Below are positions 60,721 to 64,000 of a DNA stretch of 64,000 bases, in pieces. Position 1 is the first letter of the stretch. Every line of letters begins with the position of its first letter. The position numbers were made by a program, and so were the translations under genes. The notes beneath the pieces are model-generated. The model worked only from the letters and a program-made list of their open reading frames with translations, searched no databases and was not told where the DNA came from. Source of the stretch: Natronoglomus mannanivorans (lineage in GTDB: Archaea; Halobacteriota; Halobacteria; Halobacteriales; Natrialbaceae); the NCBI GenBank assembly GCA_025517485.1, contig JAOPKB010000001.1, positions 124,001 to 188,000 on the forward strand. Reading direction: 5' to 3'.

Positions 60721-62595
60721 TTACGCGTCGTCAAACCGCCAACTTCGCGTCTTCTCCTCGAGTTCCTCCCGCCGACGGTGACTCGCCTCGGCGTCGAACT
60801 CGAGTGCGAGCACCTGCGTTCCCGTCGACTCCAGGGAGTTCCGATAGGCGTCGCCGAACGCGGTGGGCGTGACGTACTCGAACTCGAGGTCGTACAGCTC
60901 TGCGAGCGCGTCGAACGAGAGTCCGTGAGGCGTCTTGAACTGGCCCATGAACGGCGGGTCGTACTCCTCGATCGGGAGCATGTGAAAGATGCCGCCGCCG
61001 TCGTTGTCCAGTAACACGATCGTCGCGTCGACGCCGCAGCGCTCGAGTGCGAGCAGGCCGTTCGAATCGTGATAGAACGCGAGGTCGCCGGTGACGAGGA
61101 CGAGTGGCTCCTCGTCTTCGTCCTCTCCTTCGCTCTCTTTCTCGTCTTCGCTCACGGTAACACTCCCCGCACCCAGCGCCGTACTGACGATCCCGTCGAT
61201 CCCGCTTGCACCTCGGTTGGCTAGCACCGTCAGGTCGGCGTCGCGGGGGCGTCCAAACCGGTCCGCGTCACGAATGGGCATACTGTTCGAGACGAATATC
61301 GTCGCCGGGTCCGGCGCGTGCTCGAGAACGGCGGCGAGAACCGCGCCTTCGAACGGATCGGCCCCGAGCCGGTCGTCCTCGAGTGCCGCGTCGACGACCG
61401 ACCAGTGGTGTGCCTCCGCGTGCTGGAATCGCTCGAGCCATCCGTCGTCGTTCGTGGTCTTCGTCTCCGTTGCGGTCGCCGTCGTGTTCGCCAAACCGTC
61501 GATTGCGTCCACAAGCGACGAGATCAGCGCGTCCGGTTCCGCACCGACCAGATCGGTCGCCGTGAACGTCGCCTCACGCCAGTCGACGGCGGGGTCGATC
61601 AGGAACTGTCGACAGTCCGCATCGCGAAGCCAGTTGCGCAGCGGCTTCGAAGTCGGCGACGCCCCGACGCGAACGACGACGTCCGGGTCCGGCCACGTCT
61701 CCTCGAGGTAGGCGTCGTAGCCGCCACAGACGGTCGTCGTGGCCGTTTCCGCCGTTGTCCCACCGACTCCGACGTGCGAACCAAAGCGCACACCAGAGAG
61801 CGGATCGGCCAGAATCGGCGCCTCGAGTGTCCCCGCCAGTTCGACCATTGCGTTCGCGTCGAGTCCCGGCGGATCGGCCGGTCCGGCGACCAGCAACGGA
61901 CGCTCGGCGTCTCCGAGCGCTGTTGTGATCCGCTCGACGTCGCGCTCCTCGAGCGTCGGCCGCCCCGAGGAGACGTCGACGAACGGCCCGTCCCGACCAC
62001 GTCCGGCGAGCGTCTCCGCGAACGCCTCGGGCACGTCACCGGGGACCTCGACCGGCTCGAGCGGTTTGCGGAACGGACAGTTGAGGTGGACGGGCCCCGC
62101 CGGCGTCCCGGTCGTCTTCGCGAGCGCTCGAGCGGCGGTCGTCCGGAGCGAGCGCACTTTTCGCTCGTCGGCGTCGGGTTCTGGGAGTTCGGCGTCCCAG
62201 CGGACGCTGTCGCCGTACAGGTCTACCTGATCGATGGTCTGGTTCGCGCCGCTGTCCCGGAGTTCGGCCGGTCGGTCGGCGGTCAACACCAGCAGGGGAA
62301 CGCGAGCCTGATGCGCCTCGATCACGGCGGGGTGGAAGTTGGCCGCCGCCGTGCCGGAGGTACAGACGAGCGCCGTCGGCCGGCCGGTCCGTCGCCCGCG
62401 GCCGAGCGCGAAGTACGCGGCGGAGCGCTCGTCGAGATGTGAGAACACTTCGATCGCGGGATGCTCGGCGAAGGCGACCGTCAGCGGTGTCGACCGACTT
62501 CCGGGGGCGATGCAGACGGCCTCGAGACCGCCCGCGGCGAGCTCGTCGGCGAGAATCCGTCCCCAGAGTGTGTTACGGTTCGGTGGTCTCTCCAT
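60721..62595 (-). CDS. menD: SEPHCHC synthase (2-succinyl-5-enolpyruvyl-6-hydroxy-3-cyclohexene-1-carboxylate synthase)
   Basis: 624 residues, ThDP-dependent. APGSRSTPLTVAFAEHP with HLDERSAAYFALGRGRRTG (Glu activating ThDP), SGTAAANFHPAVIEAH, and ThDP/Mg site VTGDLAFYHDSNGLLAL ... IVLLDNDGGGIFHMLPIEEY are diagnostic. An acidic insert (SEDEKESEGEDEDEE) lies between the last two regions. ATG 62595 begins 4 bases after the menF stop, so the two are coupled. Confidence 0.95.
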   Translation of the reverse strand: MERPPNRNTLWGRILADELAAGGLEAVCIAPGSRSTPLTVAFAEHPAIEVFSHLDERSAAYFALGRGRRTGRPTALVCTSGTAAANFHPAVIEAHQARVPLLVLTADRPAELRDSGANQTIDQVDLYGDSVRWDAELPEPDADERKVRSLRTTAARALAKTTGTPAGPVHLNCPFRKPLEPVEVPGDVPEAFAETLAGRGRDGPFVDVSSGRPTLEERDVERITTALGDAERPLLVAGPADPPGLDANAMVELAGTLEAPILADPLSGVRFGSHVGVGGTTAETATTTVCGGYDAYLEETWPDPDVVVRVGASPTSKPLRNWLRDADCRQFLIDPAVDWREATFTATDLVGAEPDALISSLVDAIDGLANTTATATETKTTNDDGWLERFQHAEAHHWSVVDAALEDDRLGADPFEGAVLAAVLEHAPDPATIFVSNSMPIRDADRFGRPRDADLTVLANRGASGIDGIVSTALGAGSVTVSEDEKESEGEDEDEEPLVLVTGDLAFYHDSNGLLALERCGVDATIVLLDNDGGGIFHMLPIEEYDPPFMGQFKTPHGLSFDALAELYDLEFEYVTPTAFGDAYRNSLESTGTQVLALEFDAEASHRRREELEEKTRSWRFDDA

Positions 62596-62599
62596 CGAA

Positions 62600-63985
62600 T
62601 CACCGTAACTCGTCGAGGACCGGTCTGAACTTGAGTTGAATTTCGTCCCACTCGTCGTCGGGATCACTGTCGGCGACGATTCCGTTGCCCGAGAACAGCG
62701 TCACCCGCTGGCCGGTCACCAGTCCAGACCGGAGGCCGACGGCGAACTCGCCGTCGCCTGCGGCGTCGAACCAGCCGATCGGCGACGCGTACCAGCCGCG
62801 GTCGAACGTCTCGATCTCCCGAATGGTCTCCCAAGCTGCATCCGGCGGGAGGCCGCCGACCGCAGGGGTCGGGTGGAGCGCCTCGACGATTTCGAGGACG
62901 TGGCGGTCGTCGTCTCCGACCAGCGTCGCCTCGATCGGTGTCTGGAGGTGCTGGATGGTCGCCAGCCGCCGAATCGTCTGTTCGCCCACCGTAACCGACG
63001 CCGAGAGCGACTCGAGGCCGTCGCGAATCGCCTCGACGACGAGGCCGTGTTCCTGCTGGAACTTCTCGCTTCCGACCATCCGCTCGACGAGTTCGTCGTC
63101 TTCTTCCGGCGTCTCGCCCCGCGGAACCGATCCAGCGAGCGCCTCCGTCTCGACGCGGTCGCCGTCCATCGAAACCAGACGCTCGGGCGGTGCGCCGAAG
63201 AACGTCCCGCCCTCGCTCTGATCGACGAGGAACCGATAGCAGTTGGGGTACTGCCGTCGCAATCGCTCGAGGGTCGCGGCGACGTCGAGATCCGACCCTG
63301 CGAGCTCGACTTCGAGCGTCTGTGCGAGGACGACCTTCTCGAGGGCTCCCGACTCGATTCGCTCGAGTGCCGTCTCGACCTGTCGGGTCCACGCCTCGCG
63401 CGTCGTCGGTCGGGTGGTGGCGGCGACGCCGGGGCCGGTCCCACTCGGACGCATCGCAGGGAGCTCGGCCAGTCGATCCCGCCAGTACTCGAGGTCCTCG
63501 GCCGCCGCCGTCGCGTCTTCGCCGACGACTGTCAGCCACGTTCCCCTTTCTTTTGCTCCCGCTTGCTCCGCCGCGTCGTCCCCTTCGTCGGTTCGGGTGA
63601 CCTGCACTCGCGGAACGACGAACGAGGCAGCCTCGAAACCGCCCCACGGTTCCGACGGTTCGTGTCCGTCGTGAAAGGAGAGACCGCCGATCGCGCGCGG
63701 ACGGCTGGCAGCCGGTCCGTCGTGTTCGAGCGACGCGAAGTAGTCGTCGGCGCGCGCCCGAACCCGTGCGAATCGCTGGCGACCAGTCGCCGTGAATCGC
63801 CGGGCGATGCCACAGCCGACCAGTTCGAGTCCGTCGGGTGTCGCCCACTGGACGCGCGGTGTGCCGTCGACGTCTAGAACTGCCCCGAAGGAGACGTCAC
63901 CGAGTTCGCAACTTCGGCTGACCGGGTCGCTGGGATGTTCCGCCGTCGATCCCGTCAGTCGTCCATCACCCGCCGATCGATCCAT
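62600..63985 (-). CDS. menF: Isochorismate synthase
   Basis: 461 residues, chorismate-binding fold. Catalytic core: LEKVVLAQTLEVE, YRFLVDQSEGGTFFGAPPERLV, TEALAGSVPRG, QQEHGLVVEAIRDGL, IQHLQTPIEATL and ALHPTPAVGGLP. It converts chorismate to isochorismate, the first menaquinone step. ATG 63985 is 15 bases from the window edge and the frame stays open upstream, so the true start could lie outside. It heads the menF-menD unit. Confidence 0.94.
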   Translation of the reverse strand: MDRSAGDGRLTGSTAEHPSDPVSRSCELGDVSFGAVLDVDGTPRVQWATPDGLELVGCGIARRFTATGRQRFARVRARADDYFASLEHDGPAASRPRAIGGLSFHDGHEPSEPWGGFEAASFVVPRVQVTRTDEGDDAAEQAGAKERGTWLTVVGEDATAAAEDLEYWRDRLAELPAMRPSGTGPGVAATTRPTTREAWTRQVETALERIESGALEKVVLAQTLEVELAGSDLDVAATLERLRRQYPNCYRFLVDQSEGGTFFGAPPERLVSMDGDRVETEALAGSVPRGETPEEDDELVERMVGSEKFQQEHGLVVEAIRDGLESLSASVTVGEQTIRRLATIQHLQTPIEATLVGDDDRHVLEIVEALHPTPAVGGLPPDAAWETIREIETFDRGWYASPIGWFDAAGDGEFAVGLRSGLVTGQRVTLFSGNGIVADSDPDDEWDEIQLKFRPVLDELR

Positions 63986-64000
63986 TGAGGCCGACTCGGG

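Noticed and set aside
1..64000. tRNA, rRNA and CRISPR arrays
   Set aside because: No cloverleaf-like blocks with CCA-adjacent acceptor stems, no rRNA signatures and no regularly spaced repeats with unique spacers were seen by eye; a covariance-model scan would be the decisive check.

Overview
This is a chromosomal window from a halophilic archaeon (class Halobacteria). The evidence is the high GC content, the strongly acidic proteins, twin-arginine lipoproteins with LAGC/VAGC lipoboxes, archaeal information-processing genes (TFB, Rpb4/RpoF, the uL11/uL1/uL10/L12 set, eL21, aEF1B, GatCA), TATA boxes placed for leaderless transcripts, and haloarchaeal microprotein families such as HEWD and the HVO_2753 zinc finger. 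The abundance of CTCGAG words recalls Natrialbales, but that placement is only an impression. I found no rRNA, tRNA or CRISPR array.

Layout. 0.1-4.4 kb: S9 peptidase, a remnant of a winged-helix regulator, macrodomain protein, Tat lipoprotein. 4.5-9.3 kb: purM, a four-gene ABC-2 exporter operon with its own regulator, and a TraB/S2P membrane pair (to 11.1 kb). 11.3-20.7 kb: thioesterase, MccF-like peptidase, HAD phosphatase, hypothetical proteins, MFS transporter, bacterio-opsin-activator-type regulator facing an FAD monooxygenase, and a cupin. An IS200/IS605-type end relic lies at 15.3 kb. 20.9-25.4 kb: a 1262-residue fusion of an actin-like ATPase, a very long coiled coil and a membrane tail, divergent from a small partner candidate. 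25.5-28.2 kb: MOSC protein, acetoacetate-decarboxylase-like protein, HEWD microprotein, CutA.

28.3-34.2 kb holds the ribosomal stalk genes (leaderless uL11; uL1-uL10-L12 behind a leader that probably binds L1), a TctA-like permease, and the zinc-finger/aEF1B pair. A second IS200/IS605 end relic lies at 29.1 kb. 34.4-36.5 kb is a divergent RNA ligase and PIN-domain partner pair. 37.9-42.1 kb is a co-oriented block: eL21, rpoF, DUF655, dim1/ksgA, MscS, and a HemK2-like methyltransferase. 42.4-44.5 kb encodes two MetE-like barrels as separate overlapping genes. 45.8-47.6 kb is a PHP phosphoesterase overlapping an asparagine-synthetase-like protein. 47.6-51.2 kb: a 42-residue zinc finger, TFB, gatCA.

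52.6-64 kb carries an almost complete menaquinone branch on the minus strand in the order menF-menD ... menB ... menA-menC-menE. It is interrupted by a zinc-ribbon microprotein, a membrane-anchored J-domain protein and two tandem paralogous lipoproteins. Five short Cys-rich microproteins (42-65 residues) are scattered through the window. The observations most worth following up are the actin/coiled-coil giant, the RNA ligase pair, the PHP/Asn-synthetase pair, the split MetE, the paired IS ends, and several unexplained inverted repeats.
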